Assembly: GCF_002088235.1 (NCBI RefSeq)
Contig: NZ_AQQV01000001.1
Location: 1,516,749-1,580,748, forward strand
DNA from: Oceanococcus atlanticus
Lineage (GTDB): Bacteria; Pseudomonadota; Gammaproteobacteria; Nevskiales; Oceanococcaceae
Reading direction: 5' to 3'
DNA: 64,000 bases
Position 1 is the stretch's first letter, and each line of letters opens with the position of its first letter. Position numbers and translations under genes: made by a program. The notes under the pieces are model-generated. The model was not told where the DNA came from. It saw only the letters and a program-made list of their open reading frames with translations, and did not search any database. Shown here one piece after another: positions 24,693 to 33,460 of the stretch.

Positions 24693-26516
24693 TTATTCGA
24701 ACACGAAGCTGTCGTTGTCCAGCGACATCAGCGTACGCGGGCCGTTGGTCAAGGCTTCGGCGTGAGCCATCTGGCGCGGCAGGATGCGGTCCAGATAGAA
24801 CTCGGCGGTGCGAATCTTGGCCTTGTAGAACTCCGGCGTTTCGTTACCGCCATGCTCCAGCTTGTCGTAGGCCACGGCGACCATCTGGGCCCAGAAGTAG
24901 CCCATGGTCACGTAACCCGAGAACATCATGAAGTCGTAGGCAGCGGCGCCGACGGCATCGCGGTCGGTGCGTGCAGCCATCAGGATACGACCGGTGATGT
25001 AGTTCCACTTGACCGCCAGCTGCGACAGCTCGGTGACGTAGCGACGCAGCACACGACGCTTGCGCGAGCCGGTGATCGGGTTGTGGTGGCCGCAGAAACG
25101 CAGGATTTCGCCGGTGTATTCCGGCACAGCCTTGCCGCGGGACAGAATGATGACCTTACGGCCCAGCAGGTCCAGCGCCTGGATGCCGGTGGTGCCTTCG
25201 TACAGGGTGGAGATGCGCGCGTCACGCACGATCTGTTCCATGCCCCACTCACGGATGTAGCCGTGACCACCAAAGACCTGCATGCCGTGGTTGGCTGATT
25301 CCAGGCCAAGCTCGGTCAAGAAACCCTTGAGAATCGGGGTCAAGAAGCCCAGCTTGTCGTCGAACTGCTTGTAGTCTTCGGGATCACCGGTGGCCATCAG
25401 GTCGGCGAACTTGGCAGCGTGATACAGCATCGCGCGACCGCCTTCGGTAATGGCCTTCTGGGTCAGCAGCATGCGTCGCACGTCGGCATGGTAGATCAGC
25501 GCATCAGCGGGCTTCTCGGGCTCTTTCTTGCCCGACAGCGAACGCATGGAACGACGTTCCTTGGCGTAGCGCAGGGCGCCCTGGAAGCTCAGCTCGGAAT
25601 GCGCCACACCCTGGATCGCGGTGCCGATACGGGCGGTGTTCATGAACGTGAACATGCATTCCATGCCCTTGTTCTCCGGCCCGAGCATCACAGCTTCGGA
25701 GCCGTCGAAGTTCATCACGCAGGTGGCCGAGGCCTTGATGCCCATCTTCTTTTCGAGCGAGCCGCAGGTCACGTTGTTGGACTCACCCACGCTGCCGTCG
25801 GCGTTGATTTTCATCTTCGGCACGATGAACAGCGAAATGCCGCGGGTGCCTTCCGGCGCGCCGGGCAGACGCGCCAACACCACGTGAATGATGTTGTCGG
25901 TCATGTCGTGATCACCGGAGGAGATGAAAATCTTGGTTCCGGTGATTTTGAAGGTGCCGTCGCCGTTGGGCTCAGCCTTGGTTTTGACCTGGCCGAGGTC
26001 GGTGCCGCACTGCGGTTCGGTCAGGCACATGGTGCCCATCCATTCGCCCGAGACCAGCGGGTTCAGGTATTTCTGTTTCTGCTCATCGGTGCCGTGGATG
26101 AAGATGGTGTTCATCGCACCGATCGACAGACCCGGGTACATCGACCATGACCAGTTGGCGGTGGCCATGATCTCGTGCTTGATCAGGCCCAGCGACATGG
26201 GCAGACCCTGGCCACCGTACTCGGTCGGGTGGCTCAGCGACGGCCAGCCGGAATCCCGGTAGGTGTCATAGGCTTCCTTGAAGCCTTTGGGCGTGGTGAC
26301 CTTGCCGTCTTCGAGCTTGCAGCCCTCTTCGTCACCGGATTGGTTGATCGGTGCGATTTCGCTTTCGGCAAAGCGCGCGGATTCTTCCAAAATCGCGTCG
26401 ACCACGTCCGGCGTGGCTTCTTCGCCGTTGGGCAAGGTGGCGTAGTGGCTGTCGTAGTCAAAGACTTCGTGCAGCAGGAATTTCATGTCGCGCAATGGCG
26501 TTTTAAATTCAGGCAT
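24693..26516 (-). CDS. Acyl-CoA dehydrogenase with C-terminal extension
   Basis: 607 residues, longer than the roughly 380-residue short- or medium-chain enzymes. The N-terminal extension (MPEFKTPLRDMKFLLHEVFD) and C-terminal helical domain belong to the large subfamily with an acetyl-CoA dehydrogenase-like tail, in which many are labelled DmdC-like. CLTEPQCGTDLGQVKT and ITGTKIFISSGDHD are FAD/substrate segments; YEGTTGIQALDLLGRK holds the catalytic Glu region. AGGAG precedes the ATG. Probably oxidises medium or long acyl-CoA. Upstream DNA carries a box like those beside fadE (see 26617-26630). Confidence 0.92.
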   Translation of the reverse strand: MPEFKTPLRDMKFLLHEVFDYDSHYATLPNGEEATPDVVDAILEESARFAESEIAPINQSGDEEGCKLEDGKVTTPKGFKEAYDTYRDSGWPSLSHPTEYGGQGLPMSLGLIKHEIMATANWSWSMYPGLSIGAMNTIFIHGTDEQKQKYLNPLVSGEWMGTMCLTEPQCGTDLGQVKTKAEPNGDGTFKITGTKIFISSGDHDMTDNIIHVVLARLPGAPEGTRGISLFIVPKMKINADGSVGESNNVTCGSLEKKMGIKASATCVMNFDGSEAVMLGPENKGMECMFTFMNTARIGTAIQGVAHSELSFQGALRYAKERRSMRSLSGKKEPEKPADALIYHADVRRMLLTQKAITEGGRAMLYHAAKFADLMATGDPEDYKQFDDKLGFLTPILKGFLTELGLESANHGMQVFGGHGYIREWGMEQIVRDARISTLYEGTTGIQALDLLGRKVIILSRGKAVPEYTGEILRFCGHHNPITGSRKRRVLRRYVTELSQLAVKWNYITGRILMAARTDRDAVGAAAYDFMMFSGYVTMGYFWAQMVAVAYDKLEHGGNETPEFYKAKIRTAEFYLDRILPRQMAHAEALTNGPRTLMSLDNDSFVFE

Positions 26517-26616
26517 TCCAATTCTCCTGGTCAGGGCGCTGGGGGTTCGCGCCTGGAATCTTTTTGAGCGACGCGCTCAGTTCAAACAATAGGGCCGAAT
26601 ACACTAGCACCAATCA

Positions 26617-26630
26617 ATACTCCACCGTAT
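26617..26630. promoter_or_regulatory. Operator-like box upstream of acyl-CoA dehydrogenase
   Basis: ATACTCCACCGTAT fits ATACG-N4-CGTAT with one mismatch. Including flanks, 26616-26632 matches the second fadE-side operator (46286-46302) at 13 of 17 positions, the four differences lying at positions 6-9, in or next to the spacer. It lies about 100 bp before the acyl-CoA dehydrogenase start. Confidence 0.45.
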
Positions 26631-26663
26631 GGTCGTTTGGATGCGCGGCCTCGGGCTTGCGTG

Positions 26664-26724
26664 TACAAGTGTTTTCTAATGGCTTGTTTTTCCAGCTATT
26701 TCGGGTGTTTGCAGAACACTTGTA
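26664..26724. repeat. 10-bp inverted repeat with 41-bp spacing
   Basis: TACAAGTGTT (26664-26673) and AACACTTGTA (26715-26724) are perfect inverted copies. The distance is too long for a simple hairpin terminator and suggests two regulator half-sites or a looped operator upstream of the acyl-CoA dehydrogenase or DUF4112 gene. Confidence 0.5.
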
Positions 26725-26740
26725 TAGGCTGGATAAATCC

Positions 26741-26756
26741 GACTAGAAGCCTAGTC
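26741..26756. repeat. Short palindrome
   Basis: GACTAG-AAGC-CTAGTC, a perfect 6-bp stem with a 4-nt loop. It could be a weak hairpin or a protein site. It carries no T-run, so terminator function is unlikely. Confidence 0.35.
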
Positions 26757-26822
26757 AGATGATGCTGCACTGCGCAAAAACGGCTCCGAATGGGGGTTTT
26801 GTCGGGCTTTATTCCGGGTTGA

Positions 26823-27299
26823 TCAGCGTGCTGAGGGGGTGCTTAAGAACCAGGCCAGTATGGCCACCAATACAAGTGCCGCCAGCGCCAGCCACAGCCA
26901 GCTTCGGCCCCGGGGCGGAGGCGGGCGGCGGTCTTGCTCATCCATCCAGTCGATCAGAATGCGCCGGTTACGCTGATTGGCCTGCCACATCACGTCAAAG
27001 GCATCACCAAGCACGGGCACAATGCCGATGACACCTTCGATAATCAGGTTAAACAGCATCTTGAGCTGCAGCGGCAGGGGCGCACGCGCGCCGCGTGCCT
27101 GCCAGATCATCCACAGACCCAGGGCGACGCCGAACACGTCGCCGATGCCCGGAATCAGGCCAATCAGGGCATCCACACCGAAGCGGATGCGTGTGCCGGG
27201 TATGCGAAAAGCGCTGTCCAGCAGGGTGGCCAATGTGCCGATACGTTGACGCACGGCCTCACGGCGAGCTTGGGCTTCAGGCAAAGTTGCAGGGTCCAT
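26823..27299 (-). CDS. DUF4112 domain-containing membrane protein
   Basis: 158 residues. LATLLDSAFRIPGTRIRFGVDALIGLIPGIGDVFG and NLIIEGVIGIVPVLGDAFDVMWQANQRNRRIL (read in pieces) are the duplicated amphipathic GLIPxxGD elements that define DUF4112. A separate C-terminal transmembrane helix (WLWLALAALVLVAILAWFL) follows a Pro/Arg linker, an addition to the core domain. Function of the family unknown. It diverges from plsB across about 100 bp. Confidence 0.85.
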   Translation of the reverse strand: MDPATLPEAQARREAVRQRIGTLATLLDSAFRIPGTRIRFGVDALIGLIPGIGDVFGVALGLWMIWQARGARAPLPLQLKMLFNLIIEGVIGIVPVLGDAFDVMWQANQRNRRILIDWMDEQDRRPPPPRGRSWLWLALAALVLVAILAWFLSTPSAR

Positions 27300-27400
27300 T
27301 CCGTTAAACTACACCGATTGCACCCCCTTGGGTGCGCCGGACAAGAGCGGGCCCCAGGCAGGCCGCCGCCGGACATTTCAGTACGGCTTTGGGAAGACCT

Positions 27401-29884
27401 ATGCTGGGCAAAATCATCTGGTTCCTCACCTGGTGGCTGCGCAAGCCGCTGCTGGCCATGGTGCGAGCAACCATTTCACCGACCCGATTGCACGAAACCC
27501 TGGCTTTGGACCCGGATATACCGGTGTGCTACGTGCTGGCCTATCGCAGCTATGTGGACCGCTGGGTGCTGGAGCATTTTGTTGCGCGCGAAGGCCTCGT
27601 GCCGGTGCGCAAGAGCCGCAACAAGCTGCCCGACAAGGGCAAGGCGGTGTGTCTGTATCTGCCGGTCCTGCTCGACAAGAAAGGCCAGTTGCGTGAGCTG
27701 CATCGTCAGGCCTGCGAACAGCAGGACTTTGATCTGCAGCTGGTGCCGGTGTCCTTGTTCTGGGGGCGTGATCCGGGCAAGGAAACCTCGCTGTTTCGCA
27801 TCTTGTTCTCAGATGCGGAAAATCCGGGCTATCTGCGCAAGTTTCTGATCATCCTGGCCAACGGCCGCAACATCGTGATGAATTTCGGCAAGCCGGTGCG
27901 CTTTCGCGAATTCATTGGTGAAGCTCAGGATTACGATCGCATCACCCAGAAGCTGGTTCGCGTTTTCCGTTTTCACTTCCGGCGTCAGCGCAACGCCACG
28001 CTGGGGCCGGCGCTGTATACCCGCAACCAGGTGACCCAGGCCGTGCTGGCCAATCCGGGCGTGCGCGCCGTGATCAGCGAAGAGGCTGGGCGCACCGGCG
28101 AACGCCCGGCGGTGCTGCGCGACAAGGTGCGGCGCTATGTCGACGAAATCGCGGCGGTGTATTCCACCACCACGCTGAGGGTGTTGTATGTGCTGCTGAC
28201 CTGGGTCTGGAACCGGGTCTACAACGGGGTCGAGATCCATCGCATCGAGCGCGCTCGGGATGCTGCGGCCCAGGGCGGTGTCATCTATATGCCGTCGCAC
28301 CGCAGCCACATGGATTATCTGCTGCTGTCCTACGTGCTGTATGACGAGGGCCTGGTGCCACCGCATATTGCCGCCGGGATCAATCTCAATTTCTGGCCGG
28401 TGGGTTCGATTCTGCGCCGTGGCGGGGCGTTTTTCCTGCGCCGCAGTTTTGGTGGCAATAAGCTCTACACTGCGGCCTTTCGTGCCTATCTGGATTTCCT
28501 CATCTCACGCAGCTTCCCGATGAGTTTCTATCCGGAAGGCGGGCGCAGCCGCACTGGTCGATTGCTCAAGCCCAAGACCGGCATGATGGCCATGGTGACG
28601 GAGAGCTATCTGCGTGGCAGCGACAAACCGGTGACGGTGATTCCGGTTTATATCGGCTACGACAAGGTCGCCGAGGTCAACAGTTACTTCAAGGAGTTGC
28701 GCGGCAGCAAGGTCAAGAAGGAATCGGTGTGGGAGTTCCTCAAAGTCCGCAAGGTGCTCAGCCGCAACTACGGCAAAGCCTATCTGTCCTTCGGTCAGCC
28801 GCTGGAGCTGGGCAACTACATCCGCGAGCATCAACCCCAGTGGCTGGATGATGCGCCGTACAAGGCAGGTCAGCAGCCGGAGGGCCTGGCGCCGTTTGTC
28901 GAGCAGATGAGCCTGCGCGTGATGACACGTATTAACGGCGCCGTGGTGCTGAGTTCGTCGGGCCTGAGCGCCATGACCTTGCTGGCCACGCCGCAACGGG
29001 CTATCGCCGCAGACGAAATGGTCGAACAGATCGACAGCTGGCTGGCCCTGCAGCGTGCCGCGCCGTACGGCCCCAATATCGTGCTGCCGACACTTTCGGC
29101 GGAGGAGCTGGTTGCCGAGGCTGAACCGGTGGTGCCACTGAATCGGGTGGCGCATCCGTGGGGCGATTTGCTGGTCGCGGAAGCGCGCGATGCAGTGCTC
29201 ATGACCTACACCCGTAACAGCGTGCAGCATGCTTTCGCCCTGCCCTCCCTGCTGGCCAGCTTCTTCCGCTTCCGGCCCGGGGTCGAGCGCGATGATCTGA
29301 TTGCCGCGGCCACCGATTTGTATCCGTTTCTACGTACCGAGCTGCACCTGCGCTGGCCGCTGGAGAATGTGGAAACCCAGATTGCGGCGTTGATCGATGC
29401 CATGCTCAAACTGGGCTTGCTGAATGAAGATGAGCGCTACGGCCTGGTTGCGCCGCCAGTCAGCACGCGAGAGTTTGCCACCCTGGCCCGGCTTGGCAAC
29501 ATCCTGCGCGAGACCCTGGAGCGTTACGCCCTCAACGCCTTGCTGCTGCAGGCGCGCATGAGCGAAGGGCATATCCACAGGCTGGCTTTTGAAAAAGAAT
29601 CGCAGCTGATGGCTGAGCGTCTGGCTATTGTCAGCGGGCGCGATGCACCGGAGTTTTTCGACAAAGCGCTGTTCCGTGGTTTCGTCGATACGCTCAAGCA
29701 GAAAGGCTGGCTCATACCGGTGGCCGCAGACGATCTGGAGAAGGGTGATGAGCGCCTGGCTATCGACATGCGTGTGGGCCAGCTGGCAGATCGTTCGCTG
29801 GGCATGCTCGGAACGGACATCGGACAGGCCATTCTGCAGTTGGTTCATCGCCCGCGCAGCGTGGGCTCACGCACCGAAAACTGA
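27401..29884 (+). CDS. plsB: Glycerol-3-phosphate 1-O-acyltransferase
   Basis: 827 residues from ATG 27401 (GGGAAG 4 nt upstream); an upstream in-frame start at 27332 lacks a ribosome-binding site. It makes lysophosphatidate from glycerol-3-phosphate and acyl-ACP or acyl-CoA at the inner membrane. Acyltransferase block I HRSHMD near residues 300-305, block II GGAFFLRRSF, block III FYPEGGRSRTG and block IV VIPVYIGYD are all intact. E. coli PlsB is about 807 residues, so the length fits. Confidence 0.96.
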   Translation: MLGKIIWFLTWWLRKPLLAMVRATISPTRLHETLALDPDIPVCYVLAYRSYVDRWVLEHFVAREGLVPVRKSRNKLPDKGKAVCLYLPVLLDKKGQLRELHRQACEQQDFDLQLVPVSLFWGRDPGKETSLFRILFSDAENPGYLRKFLIILANGRNIVMNFGKPVRFREFIGEAQDYDRITQKLVRVFRFHFRRQRNATLGPALYTRNQVTQAVLANPGVRAVISEEAGRTGERPAVLRDKVRRYVDEIAAVYSTTTLRVLYVLLTWVWNRVYNGVEIHRIERARDAAAQGGVIYMPSHRSHMDYLLLSYVLYDEGLVPPHIAAGINLNFWPVGSILRRGGAFFLRRSFGGNKLYTAAFRAYLDFLISRSFPMSFYPEGGRSRTGRLLKPKTGMMAMVTESYLRGSDKPVTVIPVYIGYDKVAEVNSYFKELRGSKVKKESVWEFLKVRKVLSRNYGKAYLSFGQPLELGNYIREHQPQWLDDAPYKAGQQPEGLAPFVEQMSLRVMTRINGAVVLSSSGLSAMTLLATPQRAIAADEMVEQIDSWLALQRAAPYGPNIVLPTLSAEELVAEAEPVVPLNRVAHPWGDLLVAEARDAVLMTYTRNSVQHAFALPSLLASFFRFRPGVERDDLIAAATDLYPFLRTELHLRWPLENVETQIAALIDAMLKLGLLNEDERYGLVAPPVSTREFATLARLGNILRETLERYALNALLLQARMSEGHIHRLAFEKESQLMAERLAIVSGRDAPEFFDKALFRGFVDTLKQKGWLIPVAADDLEKGDERLAIDMRVGQLADRSLGMLGTDIGQAILQLVHRPRSVGSRTEN

Positions 29885-29963
29885 GTCCTGCGCAACCTTG
29901 CGTTTGCGCCTGACGAGGGATAAGGTGCTGCGCCTTGTCATTTCACAAAAGCGAGACAACCCA

Positions 29964-30701
29964 ATGACTTTCAAGCCTCTGGCAGGAACCCTGGCGCTGG
30001 GTGGCGCGCTGCTGATCAGCGCGTGCCAGCAGAATGGCGCTGCACCGGCCGGATCGGCGGGTGATGCCGCCCTCGACACCGATGCGCAGAAATTCAGCTA
30101 CTCGGCCGGTTACGAGATCGGCTCGCGTCTGGGCCAGATGGGCGAAGTGGACGTGGACCTGGGCGCGCTGACCGCCGGTTTGTCTGATGCGTACAACGAA
30201 AAGGACGCCCGCCTGAGTGATCAGGAAATGGCCGAGGTCAAGCAGAAGATCTACAAGCAGGCCGCCGAAAAGCGTAATGCGGAGCGCGCCGAGCAGGCCG
30301 ACGCCAATCTGAGTGAAGGTCAGGCCTTCCTCGAAGAAAATGCGGCCAAAGACGGTGTGAAGACCACCGAATCCGGCCTGCAGTACCTGATTGTTGAAGA
30401 AGGTGAAGGTGATGCCCCGGCCGCAACCGACACCGTGGTGGTGCATTACACCGGCACGCTGCTCGACGGCACCGAGTTTGACAGCTCGCACAAGCGCGGT
30501 CAGCCGGCCACTTTCAAACTCAATGGCGTGATCAAGGGCTGGACCGAAGGCCTGCAAATGATCAAGCCGGGTGGTAAAGCCAAACTGTTCATCCCGCCGG
30601 AGCTGGCCTACGGTGAGCGCGGCGCGGGCGCGATGATCGGCCCCAACCAGACCCTGATCTTCGATGTTGAACTGATCGAAGTGAAGCAAGCCGAGGAGTG
30701 A
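29964..30701 (+). CDS. FKBP-type peptidyl-prolyl isomerase lipoprotein (FkpA/Mip-like)
   Basis: 245 residues from ATG 29964. Lipobox LLISA-C (Cys about 21). Residues about 40-120 form the helical dimerisation domain (YSAGYEIGSRLGQMG, then a Lys/Glu-rich helix), and the C-terminal 110 residues the FKBP domain (VVHYTGTLLDGTEFDSSHKRG, GVIKGWTEGLQMIKPGGKAKLFIPPELAYG). Periplasmic folding catalyst and chaperone. It follows plsB by 79 bp and ends in a strong terminator. Confidence 0.93.
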   Translation: MTFKPLAGTLALGGALLISACQQNGAAPAGSAGDAALDTDAQKFSYSAGYEIGSRLGQMGEVDVDLGALTAGLSDAYNEKDARLSDQEMAEVKQKIYKQAAEKRNAERAEQADANLSEGQAFLEENAAKDGVKTTESGLQYLIVEEGEGDAPAATDTVVVHYTGTLLDGTEFDSSHKRGQPATFKLNGVIKGWTEGLQMIKPGGKAKLFIPPELAYGERGAGAMIGPNQTLIFDVELIEVKQAEE

Positions 30702-30728
30702 TCCTCGGGGGGTAACCCAAGAAAGAAA

Positions 30729-30754
30729 AAAGCCGGTTTCGACCGGCTTTTTTA
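30729..30754. terminator. Bidirectional terminator between the FKBP gene and acuI
   Basis: AGCCGGT (30731-30737), loop TTCG, ACCGGCT (30742-30748), followed by a T-run to 30753 and preceded by an A-run (30726-30731). It can serve the FKBP gene on the plus strand and acuI on the minus strand. Confidence 0.9.
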
Positions 30755-30774
30755 TTGTCTGCAGATTTTTCCGA

Positions 30775-31755
30775 TCAGCCCATTTTAACCAGATAGCGTC
30801 CGTGAACCTGGCCGTCCATCAGCTTGCGACACGCAGCCGGGACGTCTTGCAGGCTAATGGTTTGGTGCACGAAACGCTCCGGGTCAGCCAGCCGCCAATC
30901 GCCGAAAATGCGGGCCCAAGTGCCTTGACGCAAGGCTGTGGGGATATCGACCGAGTGTATGCCCAGCAGGTTGATGCCGCGCAGCAGGAACGGCGCAACC
31001 GTGGTGTTGAGCTTCATCGATTGGGCCAGACCGATGCTGGCGATGTTGCCGTGCGGCCGGGTGGTCGCGATCAGCCAGGCCAACATGTCGCCGCCCAGAT
31101 TGTCGATGGCTCCACCCCAGCGAGGTTTCATCAGTGCGCCCTCCGGCTTGCCGCAGTCTGTGGCGTCCACAACTTCGGCGGCGCCCAGGCCGGTCAGATA
31201 CTCGGCCTGATCCAGTTTGCGGGTAATGGCCGCCGGTGCGAAGCCGGCGTTGGACAGCAGTGCGATGGCAATCGAGCCGACTCCGCCGGTGGCGCCGGTG
31301 ACCGCAATCGGTCCCAGATCCGGGCTCTGCTCATTGCGCAGCAGCTTGACCATCGCCAGTGCTGCGGTGAAACCGGCGGTGCCATAGATCATGGCTTCGC
31401 GGGTCGAAAAGTCATCGGGCAGGGCGACCAGTGATTCGCCGTCAACCTGGGCCATCTCGGCCAAGCCGCCGTCGTACAGCTCGCCCAGGTTGGCGCCACA
31501 GGCCAGCACCTTGTCGCCCGGCGCGTAGCGCTCATCGCGCGATTCGGTGACCACGCCAGCCAGATCAATACCTGCCGTGCAAGGCAGCGTGCGCATGATC
31601 GGACTGCTGGCGGTGACGCCCAGAGCATCTTTGAAGTTGAGACAGGAATACTCGACCTCAATGCTGACCTGACCGGCTTCCAGCGGCTTGAGGTCAACTG
31701 TTTCAAAGCTGGCTTCAGCGCCTTTTTCCATTACGCGCAGTGCGGTGTAACTCAC
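30775..31755 (-). CDS. acuI: AcuI/YhdH-type acrylyl-CoA reductase (MDR oxidoreductase)
   Basis: 326 residues, zinc-independent medium-chain reductase. YSCLNFKDALGVTASSPIMRTLPCTAGIDLAG is characteristic of the YhdH/AcuI group; VTGATGGVGSIAIALL is the NADPH loop; GAIDNLGGDMLAWL and LRGINLLGIHSVDIP follow. AcuI reduces acrylyl-CoA to propionyl-CoA, which detoxifies acryloyl-CoA arising from DMSP or 3-hydroxypropionate metabolism. No DMSP lyase gene is in the window, although the nearby acyl-CoA dehydrogenase belongs to a DmdC-containing subfamily. Confidence 0.88.
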   Translation of the reverse strand: MSYTALRVMEKGAEASFETVDLKPLEAGQVSIEVEYSCLNFKDALGVTASSPIMRTLPCTAGIDLAGVVTESRDERYAPGDKVLACGANLGELYDGGLAEMAQVDGESLVALPDDFSTREAMIYGTAGFTAALAMVKLLRNEQSPDLGPIAVTGATGGVGSIAIALLSNAGFAPAAITRKLDQAEYLTGLGAAEVVDATDCGKPEGALMKPRWGGAIDNLGGDMLAWLIATTRPHGNIASIGLAQSMKLNTTVAPFLLRGINLLGIHSVDIPTALRQGTWARIFGDWRLADPERFVHQTISLQDVPAACRKLMDGQVHGRYLVKMG

Positions 31756-31996
31756 GTTCCGACTCCTTATGCCATTCGCAGTGGGGGCGCTGACTGTACT
31801 CTGCGCGCGTAGGCCCGGCTAGCAGCTTGGAGGTGAAAAAGTTGCAATTTGCGAAAACTTGCTCAAGCTAGTTTGCGAGCAAGACCGCGTGCTGCCGGGG
31901 TGTGCGGTTTGCCCAATGCGACAGGGATGCGCGGCGTGTCGCGCCATCAGCGCCACCGCAATGCAATGCGTTTCATTCAGGCATGGCCAACTCACA

Positions 31997-32329
31997 ATGA
32001 AAATCGAACAAGAAACCTTGCAAGGGAGCACGATCATTGCGCCACACGGCGAGCTGGATGCTGCCAATGTGCCAGCGTTGCGACGCGTTTTTGAGCAGGT
32101 GTTGAGGGAGAGGCCAAGCCGGGTTGTGATGGACCTGGGTGGTGTGAGTTATCTGGATTCAACCGGCGTTGGCCTGTTGGCATTCTGTTACCGCAAGCTC
32201 AAGCAGCAGGGGGCGACCTTGCTGCTCGCCGCCGCGCATGATCAGCCGCTGGAAACCCTCACGCTGCTGCATTTCAATAAGGTTGTGACTCTGTGCGCCA
32301 GCCGTGACGACGCCTTGCGCGCGGCCTGA
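31997..32329 (+). CDS. STAS-domain protein (anti-sigma factor antagonist-like)
   Basis: 110 residues from ATG 31997. GSTIIAPHGELDAANVPALRRVFEQVL, then VVMDLGGVSYLDSTGVGLLAF with the phosphorylatable Ser in DSTG, is a standard STAS fold. Such proteins bind anti-sigma kinases or other partners depending on Ser phosphorylation; no partner kinase is nearby. No strong Shine-Dalgarno sequence precedes this ATG, and the frame extends upstream as a Cys-rich stretch (see findings), so the start is uncertain. It is the first gene before the cellulose operon, 50 bp ahead of bcsD. Confidence 0.85.
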   Translation: MKIEQETLQGSTIIAPHGELDAANVPALRRVFEQVLRERPSRVVMDLGGVSYLDSTGVGLLAFCYRKLKQQGATLLLAAAHDQPLETLTLLHFNKVVTLCASRDDALRAA

Positions 32330-32379
32330 GAGGTCTTCCGCAGCGCGCTACACTGACGTCATCCTTTTTCTGCGGCAGG

Positions 32380-32883
32380 GTGACCGTGGCTACTGATAAC
32401 TATCTCAACGAGCATCTTCAATACCTGCGCCATCTCAAGCGCACGCCGGCAACAGCGCCCCTGCTGCGGGGTATGGCCATGGTTCTCAGCGACAACGTTG
32501 ATCATGGCCAATTGCGCACGCTGGCCCATGTTGCAGGTGGTCAGATTGGCGCGGCCCTCCCGCTCTCCAGCTGCACCACCATTGAAGACTTCGAAGCCGC
32601 CATCAACGCACAGTTGCTGAGTATGGACTGGGGCTGGGTGCGCCTGGAGGTGGCCAAGGATCATGTGTCCATCGTGGTTGGCGACAACCCCCTCACCACC
32701 CTGCTGGGCGCGAGTTCCTCAGACTGGGCGCCGGCCATTTTGGAGGGCCTGTTTGCCGAGTGGTTACGTGACATGGGGGCGACCCAGGAACTCGATGTGC
32801 GGCAGGTCTTGGCTGATGAACTGCCCGACAATCTGATGAAATTTCGTCTGGCTCACGTGAATTCGTTCTCGGAACAACTATAA
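32380..32883 (+). CDS. bcsD: Cellulose biosynthesis protein BcsD
   Basis: 167 residues with a GTG start at 32380; GTG 32386 is equally plausible because AGGG lies 5 nt before it. The fold pattern of BcsD is visible: a helical N-terminus, EAAINAQLLSMDWGWVRLEVAKDH, and WAPAILEGLFAEWLRDMGA near the end. In acetobacters BcsD forms a periplasmic octamer that guides glucan chains into crystalline cellulose, and its presence marks a type I operon. Here it lies upstream of bcsA rather than after bcsC. Confidence 0.82.
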   Translation: MTVATDNYLNEHLQYLRHLKRTPATAPLLRGMAMVLSDNVDHGQLRTLAHVAGGQIGAALPLSSCTTIEDFEAAINAQLLSMDWGWVRLEVAKDHVSIVVGDNPLTTLLGASSSDWAPAILEGLFAEWLRDMGATQELDVRQVLADELPDNLMKFRLAHVNSFSEQL

Positions 32884-32884
32884 T
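32879..32884 (+). promoter_or_regulatory. Perfect TATAAT at the end of bcsD
   Basis: TATAAT overlaps the bcsD stop codon, 44 nt before the next gene. The matching -35 region (GTGAAT, 16 bp upstream) is weak. It may be an internal promoter for the bcsA-B-Z-C part of the operon. Confidence 0.35.
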
Positions 32885-32927
32885 CGGGCGTATCTATCCA
32901 AATTCACATTGTGGTTTAGCCCGTCTT

Positions 32928-33407
32928 ATGCGTGACCATGAGTCCAAAGACGATATCGATTCGATGCTCCGCGCCCTGGGCTTGGAGAATTTCGACTATC
33001 GAGACACCGGCAGCCTAGCGCAGCACAAACGCTTGCGCCTGGTAAAAACCGCGCGTGCCAGTTCGTCACCGGAGCAGGCCAAGGCGCCGGCCGCACCCTC
33101 TGCGGCTATGCCCAAAGCCTCCAGGGCTGACGCTGCGCCAGCACCGCATCCGGCCGAGATCACAGCGAATCCTGCGGATGCACCCGAACCCGATCAGGGT
33201 TACACCGAGTCCCTGGCCTCGGTGTTCTCGCGGTTGCAGGCGACCGCGCCCGCGCGGGCGGCGCGCAAGGTACAAATCGACCTTCATCTGGCACCGCGTC
33301 AAGCCGATCGGCAACACACCCAGGATGAACGCGTCAAGCGTGATCTGAGCCAGATTCTGAGCCACCTCAGTGGTCGCTCCGAGGGTATCAACCGCGGGCA
33401 GAAGTAG
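32928..33407 (+). CDS. Cellulose operon accessory protein, BcsR/BcsP-like
   Basis: 159 residues. The N-terminal 30 residues (DDIDSMLRALGLENFDYRDT) resemble the short BcsR motif with its ..DIDY.. core. An Ala/Pro-rich linker (about 45-90) leads to a basic/charged C-terminal helix (VKRDLSQILSHLSG). BcsR/BcsP proteins stabilise or position the synthase. It starts 44 nt after bcsD and its stop lies 53 nt before the preferred bcsA start. No bcsQ is present. Assignment rests on weak similarity plus position. Confidence 0.55.
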   Translation: MRDHESKDDIDSMLRALGLENFDYRDTGSLAQHKRLRLVKTARASSSPEQAKAPAAPSAAMPKASRADAAPAPHPAEITANPADAPEPDQGYTESLASVFSRLQATAPARAARKVQIDLHLAPRQADRQHTQDERVKRDLSQILSHLSGRSEGINRGQK

Positions 33408-33460
33408 TCTTGCCGGCCGCGCAGGGCTTTGATCAGCATGCTACTGGGCGAAACTCGCTG

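Larger units (their letters stand above)
26517..26822. other. 306-bp gene-free control region
   Basis: No supportable gene: the only open frame (26564-26746) gives a 60-residue low-complexity peptide without a ribosome-binding site. The stretch is AT-rich for this genome and holds a 14-bp operator-like palindrome, a widely spaced 10-bp inverted repeat and a small hairpin, each listed separately. Confidence 0.6.

Noticed and set aside
26564..26746. 60-residue frame upstream of the acyl-CoA dehydrogenase gene
   Set aside because: No ribosome-binding site, no recognisable feature, and it runs through candidate operator sequences.
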